Below, one piece after another: positions 45,884 to 58,553 of a stretch of DNA of 64,000 nt. The DNA is from Hyaloscypha bicolor E (lineage: Eukaryota > Ascomycota > Leotiomycetes > Helotiales > Hyaloscyphaceae), in assembly GCF_002865645.1 (NCBI RefSeq), contig NW_020194557.1:992001-1056000 (forward strand). Reading direction: 5' to 3'. Within the stretch, counting starts at the first letter, position 1. Each line of letters begins with the position of its first letter. A program made the translations under genes and the position numbers. The notes below the pieces were generated by a model that searched no databases, was not told the origin of the DNA, and worked only from the letters and a program-made list of their open reading frames with translations.

Positions 45884-47595
45884 GATACCTGTATCACGAT
45901 TCGGAGTGGGTCTTGTTACTTTCTTGGTCGAAGGCATTGTTGTATATATATGCATTGCATGCGGAGGATGCTTTGCTTTGTGCCCTGAGAAAGGGCTTTG
46001 CATGAGAGCTATAGATGAAGCGCGGCGTTCTGGGCTTGTGGCATTTCAAAGAACCCTTGAAGCGTAATGTTAATGGCTAGAGATATATCAGATACCTCCT
46101 TCGTGAGGTATCAGCTTCAAGAAGCAAATGATACGCTTCATGAAAAGCCCTTTCGCGTGCGGTGGGGCAGCAAGTGAGCTGGATGTGACAGGTGAGCAAA
46201 GAAGTGCTAGCAAGTGCAACTACTTCTCAACAAGCCGCGGCTGAATGAAAGAGATTAGCAAGTGCAAGTAATATACAGTCAATATCTACCTGGAAAGCTC
46301 ATTCCCATAGTTTGGCTTGTCTCCTTGCGATTTTCTAACAGGCCTGGAAATGTCGATGATGGTTTCACGATTCACGTCGTTAGACAACGAATCTCCTGCT
46401 GTCTTAGCACCTTGACACTTTTTCTCTCCCAGTGCTGAACTCGCGAACAATTACTCGGGACATTAATGTCCTTGTGTTTAGGGGAAATGGAATATTTTGC
46501 ACCCAGCTTGTGTCGGTCTATCTTGAAGTTGAATATCACGTGCTTCACCCACATTCATACTTGCTTCTAGCTTCGTTATCTGCCTTTAAATATTCTCGGA
46601 ATATCCAGATCGTTCTCTAGTATCTGGTGTCAAGTCTTTCTTCACACACTGAGAGTATTCATACCTACCAGAATTCCACAGCAATCTATTAGTGAAGGAG
46701 AAATTTCCTTGCAAATGAATTCAATAGGGTCCGCGGATCAAGGTAGAGGATTCAGCCTATGTTTCTGGGGAAAGAAATGAAGGAAAAACAGAACGATCAA
46801 CCTCAGCTAGTACTTCTGAATCTCATGAGCTTCTCTTGCCTCACATCATTTGCCTCTCGCACACATCCCATTCACCCCTCGCGCTGACTTCACACCGAAA
46901 GCAAGTTCCAGCTGCCTTCCTTTCTCGCGTCTTTTGGTATTTTCCGTCCAAAGAAGTTCATGGGATAGAAAGAGTGATTGAATTTGATCCGAGATATATT
47001 CACCACTTCCCCTGTACACCTACACCTTTACACAAGACTTCTTCCAACTTCCTCCTTCCTTCTACATCACACAACAAATTCCTTCTCTCAACTTCCGAGG
47101 CATTGGAACTCCGATTCTGCCTGGATCCTTCCAGCTACGTCTGGAGAGAAGATCCCGCCTCCTCCACAACGATTCCTCTGATGTTTCTGGAAACCTTCCT
47201 CCATCTTCGAGATTAGATTATTAGAATCGACACAAACAACGCTTTTCACTCGGGTCTCGACCTGAAAGAAAATCGGAGATAGCTTTTTCAATAGTCGTTC
47301 CTGCCGTCCGATACTTAACATCTCGACTTCCACCAACTCGTCCTGCCACGACTTGTTGTCACCTTTCTTACAAAACTCAACATCAACTGTATCGGATGGT
47401 CACCATCCTCTTTAAACATCAGGACTCGGCCGTTCTTGACGTTTCTTACTTGATATCGATTCAAGTCCCTAGCCTTTTCCCTGGGCTGCTTCTTCTCAGC
47501 TTCAACCTCGACCTCGCTTTGCGGGGCGACCCCTCCCCATCGCCTTCACACACCGATCCCGACACCATCCCATCACCCTTTCATCCCTCCTCAAA
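45884..47595. other. Intergenic; no gene seen
   Basis: Frames at 46372-46620 and 46836-47336 are short and lack motifs. From about 46850 to 47590 the + strand is C/T-rich, consistent with a long promoter and 5' leader for the gene starting at 47596. A short inverted pair (GATACCTCCTTC / GAGGTATC) lies near 46091-46110. Confidence 0.45.
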
Positions 47596-49853
47596 ATGCC
47601 ACTCTCCTCCCTCCCCTCAACCTCCGGCCGCAAACCCAAACCGGACGCCAAAACCCTCAACGCGCGTCTCGCCCACACAATTCCACACACCTCCTCCCCT
47701 CCTTACGCCCACTACTCAACCCCTCTGCACAGCTCGGTGGGCTCGTACAACTCACCCACGCCCCCCTCCTCACCACCCCGCGAATTCACCACCCCAATCT
47801 CCCCGCCGATTCCCGGAGAAGGCCGCGCTCGGCTGGAACCACATCTCCCCACCCTTCAAGCACTCGACAAAGTCTACTCCCAGAGCGAGCATCCTGTTCT
47901 GGACGGGTGTCGGATGATTGGTGCTGGTGGCGTTGGGAATCCTTGGCCTGAAGCGAAACGCCGGCTGCGAGATGAAGAAAGGGGTGTTCAAGGTAGAATT
48001 GGTGGTGGTGGCGGTGGTGGTGGTGGATTGGATGGAGGCGACGGGAGAATGGAGGAGGATTTTGATGAGGGTATCGAAGTCAGGACAAGAAAGGCGATGA
48101 AGGTGTTGGAGGATCATATTAGGGACCGCACGCCGTTTGTGCAGGCGAGTAGCAGGCGGATGCAAGCCGTTATGGGCGTTAGGAATGAGTTGGCTTTTGG
48201 TTCGTCCATCCCTTTTCTCTCGTCTCTTTTCGCGGATGTTTTGGATGGCTGCTGGAGAGGGGATTTGAGCTGATGTGTAATGCAGACCTCCCAGACATCA
48301 AACGCCCAACGGCCTACGTCCCCCTACCCACCCCACCGTCCTCTCTCGATGCAGGCCATTCGACCCGCACCACAGCCCGCAACCCCTCTACCTTCCACTT
48401 CATCAACCCGCTCTCCCCGCTCAACAGCCCATCCGTCGATTCGCAAACTGGAAAAGGATTGAGAGAATGGTTTCTGAGCAAGGGCAAGGAGTTCGGGATG
48501 CGCAAGATGGAGTGCAGGAGTATCTCTTTCCATGACTTCACCCCGGATATGCGAAATAATACCTGGAGCAATAAGTTGTTGGGTCATTTTACTGCGGATG
48601 GGGCGCGAGAGAGGGTGGATTTTTATGAAGTCGATTTGTAAGTCCTTTTGCCTCTGTTTCCCCCTTTTCCTCCCTGAGTGTTCTATTTAGTGGAAAGAAA
48701 GAGAAAGAGGGAGAGAGAGCTAACGATCAACAGACCAACAGCAACCACTGACCCCTCAACCGGCACCCAAATCCCAACCACCCAAACCTGGCTCTGGTTT
48801 CTCATCTCCCGACCCCTTTTGACCATCAACGCCAAAAACACGTCTACTCGCCCTCCCTCGCACAACAAAATCTCGCACCCCTCGTCTGTCTCGAACTCGC
48901 CGCAAACATGCCACACACCAAGCACTCGCCCCCCAAACTCGCCTGCTCAATGGCCTACCCCCTCTCTGGTGCACCCCCAACCCAATTCTAACTACACCCT
49001 TCCGCCAAACTTCCAAATTCCAATCCCAACAAGCTGGCTAGTCTTCGCCTGCCCCCTCGAAAACGTCACCGCGTACCCGGAAGCTCTCGACACCCAATCC
49101 TCTTCTGGCACCTCATCCTTCTCATCTCGCACCAAATTCCCCTCTTCTTCGAGAAAAGGTGGCAAGAAAATATACAAGAGGAGAGATTTCGATTTCAGCC
49201 ATAACGGCCTACCGGTTTTCGAATTCAATAATACCACTGGTGGGATGTTCAACGGAGATGATGGGAGCGAGCTGCCGCCATTCCTGGAAGTCGGCGGGAT
49301 TGGCCCGTTCTATTCAGGCGACGAGCATGAAAGCTTATCCGATGCCGACCGCGAGGCGAAAATCAAGCAATCCGGAGAGAACGAGAAATACTGGCTCGGC
49401 CCGGAGCAAGGCGGAAAGAAGGTAGTGTCTCCGTACAAGGGACAATGGTGGGAAGTCTTCTACGAGCAGATTGCCGCGGACGCTGCGCGCTGGGAGGGCA
49501 TCCGTGCTGCTATGAGTCGGGGCAAGTGCAGAGTCGTTATTCGGTACATGGAATTCGCTGAAGATACAAATTTCGAGTCGGATAATCTGGCTATGGCGAT
49601 TGGTTGCGAGGTTAAAGGCTTATTTGGGCTTGGGATTGGTGGTCTGGATGCTGGAGCTTGTGGTGGTGGTGAAGAAGGCAAGAAAATCAAAGAGCGCATT
49701 GCTGGTAGACAGAGGTTGACGAGGAGCGAGACGAGACGAAGAAGTGGATTGGGGTTGATTGAGGTTAGTAGCAGTGGAGCTGCTGTTGGGATTGGTGGTC
49801 CGGGGGCTATGGGTGCCGGAAAGGGGAAAGGCAAGAGTGGTGGGAGGAAGTGA
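47596..49853 (+). CDS. Conserved hypothetical protein, about 691 residues
   Basis: Exons 47596-48199, 48286-48637 and 48734-49853 sum to 2,076 bases with closed phases over introns of 86 and 96 bases. The N-terminus is Pro/Ser-rich, then comes a poly-Gly run (about residues 135-145) and an acidic stretch. The middle has WLWFLISRPLL, then a Ser/Pro linker, then PTSWLVFACPLENVTAYPEAL. A C-terminal block follows with YKGQWWEVFYEQIAADAARWEGI and CRVVIRYMEFAEDTNFESDNLAMAIGCEVKGLFGLG. The end is Gly/Lys-rich. There is no signal peptide, and I do not recognise the family. The conserved-looking aromatic blocks suggest a real folded core. The start context (CAAAATGCC) is good. Confidence 0.8.
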
Positions 49854-50737
49854 GCTCAGGAACGAGACGAGGACCGGCAATGGGTGAGCAGTTGCAAGGT
49901 GGGAGTGTATTGGTGAGAGAGTGTACGATACTGGATTGATATTTTCCGCTCCAACGAGCGGAGTGTGGCTCTTGCAAGGAGCTCTGGCTGAGATATTTGA
50001 GTGTTCCAGATATGAGGGACAGTGCGTGCTGATGAGGGATGGATGGATGGGTTGGGAAAAAATGAACTTGCTAGATAGGATGAATGGATTCGCCCGATTT
50101 GCACTGGAGCCACTTTATGTTGTCATTGTTCCTTGTGTTGTCTCGAGTGAGGAGTTTGGAATATTGTCCCGAGTGCGAGAAAGCATCCAGAGCGAGACTC
50201 ATGCTACAGAGAATATTGAAGAGAGATGTATTCCTATTCTTCGAAGCTGGATTGAACAACAACATTCTCTTCCATACGAAAGAGCGATTGGACCTGGCAC
50301 TGGCTTTGTTTCTTATATTGAGCGCTTCGCGGAAACAAAACATTGTTTCCCCCTGACCAAGTGGCCATCTTCCGACTCCGATCGAGCAATTCCCAGGTCG
50401 AAATCGTCCCAACGGGAATGTCCCATTGCGTTCTACTTAAATGCCGGCGCTCGTTAGTCGCCTTGCGATCTTTAAACAAATCTTATCCAGGCGTTGCTTG
50501 AGGATCATGCATAATTCGACGATCCTTGAATTCAACTTGAGAGGCGACTGCCTCGACGTCCACGACACTGCGGTTACGGGACTTTATTCACTAATCAATG
50601 GCTGCAACTCGTAGCTTGGCATCTCTCTATCATTCAAGAAAGTTTATCGTACTCATCCTGTAGGCTTCAAAACCTTCTTGTCGCTCTCAATGTCTCTGCA
50701 CATAGTCGTTTTAGGGCAGAATTTTAGACGGCAAAGA
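49854..50737. other. Intergenic; no gene seen
   Basis: Frames at 49921-50457 on both strands overlap each other and carry no motif. It holds the 3' flank of the previous gene and ends at the inverted end of the next element. Confidence 0.4.
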
Positions 50738-51392
50738 GTCAAAATCCAAAAAACCGAAATACTAAAATACTAAAACCTAAAACTACTAATTGTATACTAC
50801 TTAAAAATAGGCGTGTAATTATATTAAAATTATATTAAAGCCTATAACTATTATAGCTAGTAAATTAAACTAAATAATTATTATTATAAAAAGCTTTTTT
50901 AAAAATATATATATAACTCTTTATATATTTTAGAGAATTATTATTTAAGAGGCTTTTAAAAATATATAAAAACTCTTTAAAAGATAATTATTTAGAAAAT
51001 AACTCTTTAAAAAAGAATTCTTATAATATCTAAAGAATATTTTAAGAAACAGCTTTTTAAAAATAATTTATTATAATAAATAAAGTGTTTTTTTAATATA
51101 AAAAGAAAGTTTTTTAATAACTTTCTAAAAAATAACTCTTATTAAAACTATATACTTTATAACTATTATATACTTCCTATACGTGATATATTAAGCTATA
51201 TTAAATTAAGTTAAGAGCTATTTTACCTTGCTTTTTAAGCTTGAAACTAGGCCTTATAATAACTTTTTAGAAACTAGCTTATTATAATATAATTTTCATA
51301 TAATTACATGCCTAATTTGAAGTAATATGCAATTCGTAGTTTTGGGTTTTGGTATTTTGGTATTCTAGTGTTTCAGTTTTTTGGATTTTGAC
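50738..51392. repeat. RIP-eroded inverted-repeat element
   Basis: The left arm starts GTCAAAATCCAAAAAACCGA (50738 on) and its partner is the reverse complement ending at 51392. The arms extend about 60 bases through AACCTAAAACTAC-like sequence, with transitions between them. The interior is strongly AT-rich with TTTAAAAA-type runs and no ORF. Target duplication was not clear. It is probably a non-autonomous DNA transposon hit by RIP. Confidence 0.75.
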
Positions 51393-51471
51393 ACTTCACC
51401 GCCTAAAACCCCGCCCTACTTATTTGCAATCTCTAAGGTGAGGTTGATGAGGCTTACGCAAGGCAGGCATA

Positions 51472-51718
51472 CGGAGGTACAGCCCATAAGTATTACGACG
51501 CCACTTGCAGGGATCTCAATTTTACCACCTAATGTTATAACCAAAACGCACTACCAGAGCACAAAAAATAGATAGATATATAGATCTCCTCTTGGGGGTC
51601 ATTTTAGTGTTTAAATAAAGGCTTTTGGCTGTGTATAGGAAAAGTTATGAGTGTTGAAATCCCGCGTGGCGTTCAGACCCTTGCGGTGGTGTCGTAATAC
51701 TTATGGGCTGTACCTCCG
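51472..51718. repeat. Short Tc1/mariner-type MITE with TA target duplication
   Basis: The 247-base element starts CGGAGGTACAGCCCATAAGT and ends with its reverse complement. The first 28 bases are a perfect inverted match, with a partial match further in (near GCAGGGATCT). TA flanks both sides (51470-51471 and 51719-51720). No ORF. It lies about 100 bases upstream of the dioxygenase start, so it could influence that promoter. Confidence 0.88.
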
Positions 51719-51817
51719 TAACATCAATATGGAAGAACATCAGGTTTCACGACTGCGGTTCCTCCTAACCAGGTACGATACCACAAGAGACATCATTTCC
51801 TAAGCCTACTTCGCACA

Positions 51818-52898
51818 ATGGCAGTCACCAAGTCCCTAAGCTCTAGCTTCAATGTCCCAACGGTGGACCTCGATCCGTACCTCGTAGACCCAACCTCAAT
51901 CGAGGCCATGAAGATCGTCGACCAGGTCCGGGAAGCATGTATTACGACCGGATTCTTCCAATCAATCGGTCACGGGATCCCACGCTCGCTGCAAGACGAG
52001 GTCTTTGCGGGCGCGGCTGCATTTTTCAAGTTGCCGTTTGAGGAGAAGAAGAAGTTGGACAAGGGCGAGTCAGTTGGGGCTAGTAACCGGGGCTATGAAC
52101 TTATTGGGAATCAAGGGCTACAGGAGGGAACTTTGCCTGATTTGAAAGAGGTTTGTTCAATCGCTGTCTGTGATTGAAGGATTGAAGAAAGCTGATGGTG
52201 ATGTTTAGGGATTTTACGTTGGCAAGGAAATACCAACCACGGATCCGAGGGTGCAGAATAATGCGTTCTTAATGGGACCAAATCTCTGGCCGCCGACATC
52301 CATGGTGCCTGAGAAAGTCTTCCGAGAGCCTATGGAAAAGTACTACGACCTCATGTTCAACCTGTCCCTGACCGTCATGGACATCCTCGCCGCCGGCCTC
52401 CCTTACGGTCCCAAAGTATTTGAGGAATTCGTCTCAAACGACGCAGTAGCATCTATCCGTCTTCTGCACTACCCACCTCAAACCACTAGTGCCGAAAACC
52501 AGCTAGGAGCCGGCGCGCATACAGATTTTGGCGCCATAACTCTCCTTCTCCAAGACGAGATCGGGGGCCTTCAAGTCTGGGACAGCGAAGGCAAAAACTG
52601 GGTCGATGTCACGCCCAACAAAGATTCGTACGTTGTGAATGTGGGCGATATGCTGCAGATGTGGACGAGTGGGAGGTATAAGAGTAGTTTACACAGGGTT
52701 ATTAATAAGAGCGGGACGGATAGGTATAGTGTTCCTTATTTCTTTGATGGAAATATTGATTGTGTGTTGAAGCCGCTGGATGGGAGTGCGGTGGAGGGGG
52801 AGCCGTTGACGGTTGAGGGACATATGAGAGAGAGGTTCTCAAGTACATATGGGAGGGGCAAGAAGAGGGAGGATGACATGCCGAACTTTAAGGCCTGA
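51818..52898 (+). CDS. 2-oxoglutarate/Fe(II)-dependent dioxygenase (isopenicillin N synthase-like)
   Basis: Exons 51818-52150 and 52209-52898 with a 58-base intron give 340 residues. The N-terminal DIOX_N part has VPTVDLDPYL, GFFQSIGHGIP and FFKLPFEEKKKL. The Fe(II) triad is His215 and Asp217 (AHTDFGAITLL) with His273 (LHRVI). The 2-oxoglutarate-binding RxS is Arg283 and Ser285 (DRYSVPYF). All key residues are present. Such enzymes hydroxylate, desaturate or close rings in secondary metabolites or hormones, or attack small molecules; no substrate can be given. It has no pathway neighbours. The start context CACAATGGC is good, and a MITE lies in the promoter. Confidence 0.95.
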
Positions 52899-53920
52899 GC
52901 TCTGGCTTTCTAGAATGGGCTTTGCTCGTAAAAGTTTTGGACAGGGCAAGATAGCGATTGCGATGTTAGCCCCATCTCTTGCATTCTTGGAACCTTCATT
53001 ATCGCTTGTCGCCCGAAACGAAAAAGTCTCTCCTATCCTGTGCTGCTGCTTTAATGGTACCCACAAAGATGAGCTCAAAGGTCTTCTGGAGGGGAACAGC
53101 CTTAGGCATATAAGATCAGATGGACTCCAAGTATACCCTTCAGTAGCATTGACGACTTGCTCCAAATTGTGCTCGAGAACACTCCTCCCTCCCTTCTAAG
53201 TTCAGTCAAAGAACTCAAGTCTTGCCTTCTAGTCCCAAGTATCGCTCACATACGGCCTCTTTAAATTCCAATCTTCTATTTATTACCGCGGTTGTTTTGT
53301 TTCTCACTGTCGCGATTTATGTCGTTATTGTACTGCCAGCGAGAACATGACATTGAAGGGCTGGCATTGGGGAGTTCGAAGACTTTATCGAATCCTCTTA
53401 CAGTAGGAAACATATGGACTCCTTTCCGTACAACATTGCGCTGGTAAGATGCATGCTAAAAGTCGCTTGTGGATCTAGATCTGAGATGACCTTGTCCGGC
53501 AGATCCCATTCGGCATAAATCGGCGTAGTGCGCTCTTGCATAGTTACATGCCTTTTATGTGTTCCCGACAGTGACCTGAAGTCAGCTCAAGAACTGGTCG
53601 GATTGTCCTCAACTTTGGGTTTGGCTGAGACCTAGGAAATGGATTTCAAGTGACATTCAAGGTTTCTCCATATTGTCAACAAATATTGCACCGCAGGTTC
53701 AATAGAGTGGTTTATTGCCCACATCAACATCTGGACATACAAAACTGTATGGCTATGAATACCATTGAAGTTTCTTACGTTGTACGCTCTTATTTGGTAG
53801 AAGAAAAAGAACTCGATGGATCGTGCTTTGGACATGCTCGCTGGGCACCCTCTCGAACCCAACATACGGAGATCGCGGTATAAAGTGTCGGGAATACAGC
53901 GCGTTGGGACTCTAAACCCA
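52899..53920. other. Intergenic; no gene seen
   Basis: Frames at 52839-53199 overlap the 3' end of the dioxygenase gene and shadow each other. Those at 53632-54152 overlap the PiggyBac element. No motif was found. Confidence 0.4.
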
Positions 53921-54039
53921 CTATCCGTTCAGCTGCCGCCAGGTGCGCCCTGATCGGAAGCGGAAAAACGATTATTCCGGAGGAACACCAAAACCTGAAT
54001 CTGTATTTACATGTAAACAAATCAATTAAATCATCAATT

Positions 54040-55851
54040 ACACCGCAACCACCATACCAGAAGACACTGTATTTGATTCTACCGATAAAGGAACCCTTCG
54101 GCCGAACGAGGATCCAATACGCAAGCAAGGGGATACGTTTAAGCCCATGCAATTGCCCAATTAGGATTGGGAAATCACCTTACCAGAGAATACCTCTCCC
54201 AATGATCCCATTACATTATTTACTATGTATTATATACCAGAAATCATCGATTTAATAGTCGAGAAGACGAATTAGCATCTGCGAGAACCTCAAGACGATT
54301 CCTGCCCTTACACACGAGCAAATAACTGGTACCCAACCTGCTCTGGAGAGATTTATCTCTACTTAGCCATTCGGATATATATAACCTTATATATATGTAA
54401 CGAGATCTCCGATTACTGGAATACAAAGAACTTTACTCCTGATTACCCAATTGCAAGCTATATGAGCAGGAACCGCTTCCAGGAGTTGCATATGCGTATG
54501 AGAATATATGGAGAGAACATTAAAGGACCATATACTAAGGTAAGTAAAATGGACGGTTTCTTACCTTAATATCGGCTAATATATAGTACTTTAGGTCGAG
54601 CCCTTAAGTGCACGCATTCAAGAGGTTAATTTGGGTGTTTAGAAGCCTGGACGGGACTTGGTAATCGATGAGATAATCGTATGATTTGAAGGTCGATCCA
54701 AAGAAATAACTACTGTTCCAAACAAGCCCATACCTATAGGATATAAGGTCTGGGGGGCAGCCCAAAGGAGGTTCTTACTCGTATGGAACTGGCATATTCC
54801 TGGTCAAAAAAATGGGCCTGTAGGAGTACGTACTTCACGAGAGCTTGGTGGGATAATTAAGGCTGGAAATGGGGGAAATAAGACACAAGCAATAGTCCTG
54901 TACCTAATTCAAAGGTTGCCTAAGCCTCCTAAGAGATCTGGCTACCACGTTTACCTCGATAATCTCTTTGTTTCTACCCGCTTTGTCCAATATGCTCGCT
55001 CCCAGGGAGTTACAATTACTGGGACTTGCAGGACCACTGGTAGGATTATTAAGGAGCTTCTTGACCTTCAGAAATCAGACAAAAAGGATATAATCCCTTG
55101 GGGAGAGACCTATTCTATGTATACGCCTAATAGAGAGGTGTATCACGTTGGGTGGAAAGATCAAGCCTTTGTTTTAATGATGTCTTCCTTTATATCAGGT
55201 AATAAGCGAGTTGAGAGGCTAAGGAAGAGGCCTAAGGAGACTTCTTCTAAGGCAAAGACTATACGAAAGCCCTTTGGTAAAGAGCCTGTCAAAGTACTCT
55301 CGATTCCTGCAATTGCGGACGGATATAATTATTATATAAGGGCTGTGGACGAGTTTGATCACTTGACTGTCCAGAACGCTGGCTTACGGCACGTGAGACG
55401 AGGGGGGCACCAAGTACTTGAGCACTGGCTACTTCGTACGGTTCTAATTAATTACTATTTACTTGCTTTATATAGCAATATTCCAGAGCCTAGACAAGTA
55501 AGCTTTAGAAGCCAGCAAGACTTTAGAAGGCAGTTAATTGGTGCTCTTGTAGCTAAATCCAGGGCTAGTGAGGTTTGTCCAAAGAGAAGAATATCACATA
55601 TTAGCCAGGGAGCTAGTGATATGCCTCCTAGAGCACATGAGCAAGTTAAGCTTGGTAAAAAAGGGAGGTGTATTTGCTGTCAGGGGCTCCGGTTTACAGA
55701 TCGGCCTAAAAAACGAGTTGCACTAGCTCAAATCGTATCGAATCAAGGCAGGGAAAGCACGAGGCATGATTCTATATATGGGTGCAAGCAATGCGATATA
55801 TATCTATGTAAAGATCGTGGTTGTTTTAATGTATTTCATAGATTAAGGTAG
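54040..55851 (+). pseudogene. PiggyBac-type transposase (DDE_Tnp_1_7) pseudogene
   Basis: The last open frame (54916-55851, 311 residues) contains YHVYLDNLFVSTRFVQYARS with the second catalytic Asp and RAVDEFDHLTVQNAGLRHVR with the third. Its C-terminal Cys-rich finger reads CICC, CKQCDIYLCKDRGCF. Upstream, after a likely 55-base intron (about 54541-54595), comes DLVIDEIIV with the first Asp, flanked by in-frame TAG and TGA codons. Those stops stand where family members have Trp and Arg, as RIP would make. Further left the frame breaks near 54395 between FTMYYIPEIIDLIVEKTN-like sequence and FTPDYPIASYMSRNRFQELH. All three catalytic Asp are still visible, but the stops and frame break make it inactive. 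The host cut-and-paste function is known for the family. Confidence 0.9.
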
Positions 55852-55878
55852 AATTAATGCTTTTGATAAGGGAATCTA

Positions 55879-58553
55879 GAAGGGTTCACCCACCAACCGC
55901 CCAAACCCCCATTCCGCCCAACCAAAAAATCGCGATTTTTGATTCTTCCTTAATAACTATTAAAACTCCTATTAAAACTTGATCTTTAATACCGAAATTA
56001 GTTTCCTAATATCTTCTAAAGCTATTAGTATTAATAGAATCATAAATAAGGTAGTTTGTACGAGTATAGTCCTGCAGGGGAGAATTAGTGACTTACATTT
56101 AGCGGGGAAATAAGCCTAAATCCAGGTACCTTATACTTGCTACGTAGAACTAAAGTGTCTTTCCCAGGGATATTATATAGAATCGAATTTCGGTTTACGA
56201 AAAGCTCAAAAATAGCCATTTCATTTATGCTATATCTATGCCTTCTAATTGGCTAGACCCTTTACAAGCATTTCATCGTGGAATAGCCTCCTTTTACTCC
56301 TTCGTCCACTAATTATAAGAGTCTCTGGAGGTTTAATTATCTTATTAATTGCCTCCTTTGCCCTTCTTGTTCTTCGTCTTACCAATTGCTTTACTGGAGA
56401 TCTTCGTTTCGATAGAGAGGGGGCAGATAGAGGAGTCGTAGGTATAAGAGGGAGAAGACTAGTTAATCGTGCTTTTGCAGGAGGAGCAGGGAGATTATTA
56501 AACTCGATATGAGGGAGAATATACTTGATTAGAGGGCTCGCTAGCGGCGCTTTCTTCGTACGATATCTTGGTATTTTTAAAGCTTTTAATAAACTTGTTC
56601 CTATTAATAGTTAATGCCCAAGATCTATATTATCTTTAACCTCCTAAAGCATTTCAGGGCCCTATTTCCTGAATTCAACTAAGGTTTGATTATAGAGGCT
56701 TTTCCACTACTTTGAAATAGCCTTGAGTCTCTTTTGCTTTGCAAGCTCCTCTGCCTTTACCTTCTTTTGCTTTGCTTTAATTCGTATTACCTTATCCATT
56801 ATTTCCAAGCTTAAGACTCTTGTATTGGTGATCTTGTTTTTGGCTTTTGCGGAAGCCTTCTTGCGATTTTTTTTAATAATCGGACGATTTGACAAGCTCT
56901 TTATTGACTCCTTTGGTAAGGACTATCTCTATAATTATGGTAGTGGCGGAATTACTAAGCTTTTGAACCATAATCTCTAGATTTTTTAGCTATTAATCTT
57001 ATAATAAATTAACTATTCCAAGCGTACTTTTGAGGCTATTAAAGCTAGACTTGAAGGATACTTCGACGATGACTTTGACGGCATTAATATTAATAGGAGT
57101 TTCGATAATTAAGGGAGCTAGTTGTCTAGATATAGTTAGTTAACTAGGAGGTTTTGGAAGTGCCTTTGCTTTAGCTGCCTCCTCCTCTTGCTATAGGATA
57201 ATTACTGGAAGTGAGCTAATTACGACTTTAGGATTAAATGGAAAGAGCCCTGTCTTCTCCCAAGATCTCTTAATATTGTACTTAGTAAAGGCTTGAATTT
57301 GTACCTTATGAAGGATCTCCAAAAACATGAGTTTATTAATAGAATATCTAGCTCCCTATCGAGTCTTTTTCGTGAGAATCTTATAATAGGCGTCCGTAAG
57401 TGATCTAAAAATACTAATATTATATGGTTAAAGGATATATATAGAATGGCTAGGAAGGCAAAGTAAGATAATCTTCTTTTCCAAGTAGTAAGAGACTACT
57501 TGACGTGTTAAGTGAGATCTATGGCTATTAAAAAGTAGTATTTAATACTTTCCTTTTTTGATCTTTGTAGTTTCCGGTTTAAAGACGATTTTAAACTATT
57601 TAAGGCAAAGCTTATTGTCCGTCTAACCTTAATTAGAAATAGTACAAGTTCCCTCTCCGTCCTTCCTGAATTCGTTATACTAAGCCTTATTAAGCTACTT
57701 GGCCTTGAAGATAATATACGGAGAGAGTACTCTTCTATTTAAAGATATATACTTAATTAATAATACCTATTCTCTGCTCCCTTATTATGTTATCCTTGTT
57801 TTTTTGTGCTTCCTGGAATAGATAATTTTGAGCTTTGCTAATACCCCTATTATAATACCCTTCTCGTCTATATTATATATATCGTTATCGTGAATATTAT
57901 ATTTGTCTTTTATAATTTGGAAAAGCTCAAAAAAGTATTAAATTTAATCTGGATCCTCTGAGATAACTCGATCTTTATCTAATGGTATAACGAATCGAGC
58001 CTTGAGCTATGGATGGCGTCTAAGATATTTCTGTATCTAATTAATTCCAACCTTCCGTAGATCCCCCTTCGTAATTAAAAACTCCTTTGCCATTTTCTGA
58101 ACCTGGGAAACTATTAGAGGCCATCCCCAAACCTCAAGTTATATAATATGCCGCTTAATTATTTGCTCTTCTATTAGAGTCAGGCGCTACTGTGATTCTG
58201 CTACTTGTTTGTATATTATATTGCTATTAATTCGATCTCGCAGAGTCTCCTATTTAACCCCATGGTATTTAGCTGCTTTTCGTATTGATAGCTTCCCATT
58301 CGAGTCAATATAGGCCTCCCAAGCCATTTCCAAGCGTTCGTGGTACGGTATCTCGTTAGGGTCGTCAGGGTAGTTGATAATCGGTTTCTTCTTGATAGGC
58401 ATGGTGGCAGATTTGAAGAGGGACTAAATGCGATTAAAATGGCACTGAAATCAATAAAATTCATTAATTGGTTGTGTTGCAATTAATGATGAAAAGCGAT
58501 GATTTTTTGGTTGGGCGGAATGGGGGTTTGGGCGGTTGGTGGGTGAACCCTTC
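55879..58553 (-). mobile_element. Fot/pogo-type Tc1/mariner transposon nested in the PiggyBac element
   Basis: It starts GAAGGGTTCACCCACCAACC and ends with its reverse complement; the inverted ends match over about 50 bases (through CCCCCATTCCGCCCAACC to AAAAAATCGC). TA lies on each side (55877-55878 and 58554-58555). Length is 2,675 bases. The transposase remnant runs leftward. It inserted 26 bases after the stop of the PiggyBac transposase, so it is the younger of the two. Confidence 0.93.
56250..58401 (-). pseudogene. Fot/pogo transposase (HTH_psq, CENP-B HTH, DDE_1) pseudogene
   Basis: Reading from the ATG at 58401, the protein has ERLEMAWEAYIDSNGKLSIR and a helix-turn-helix AAKYHGV, then a TAG where relatives have Gln. 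A CENP-B-type part follows (LTLIEEQIIKRHI, MAKEFL). The DDE region has YNIDEKGI, LFNSHRSHLT and LCLPSHSIYILQPYNISIF, with the usual catalytic Asp before GHR-like sequence now reading Asn. A long basic, Lys-rich tail (RIKAKQKKVKAEELAKQKRL near 56720) matches fungal Fot C-termini. Several stops, mostly TAG, fit RIP. It cannot make active enzyme. Exact 3' limit is uncertain. Confidence 0.88.

Noticed and set aside
56249..56512. 87-codon hydrophobic open frame on + in the Fot element
   Set aside because: It is antisense to the transposase tail region and has no independent support.
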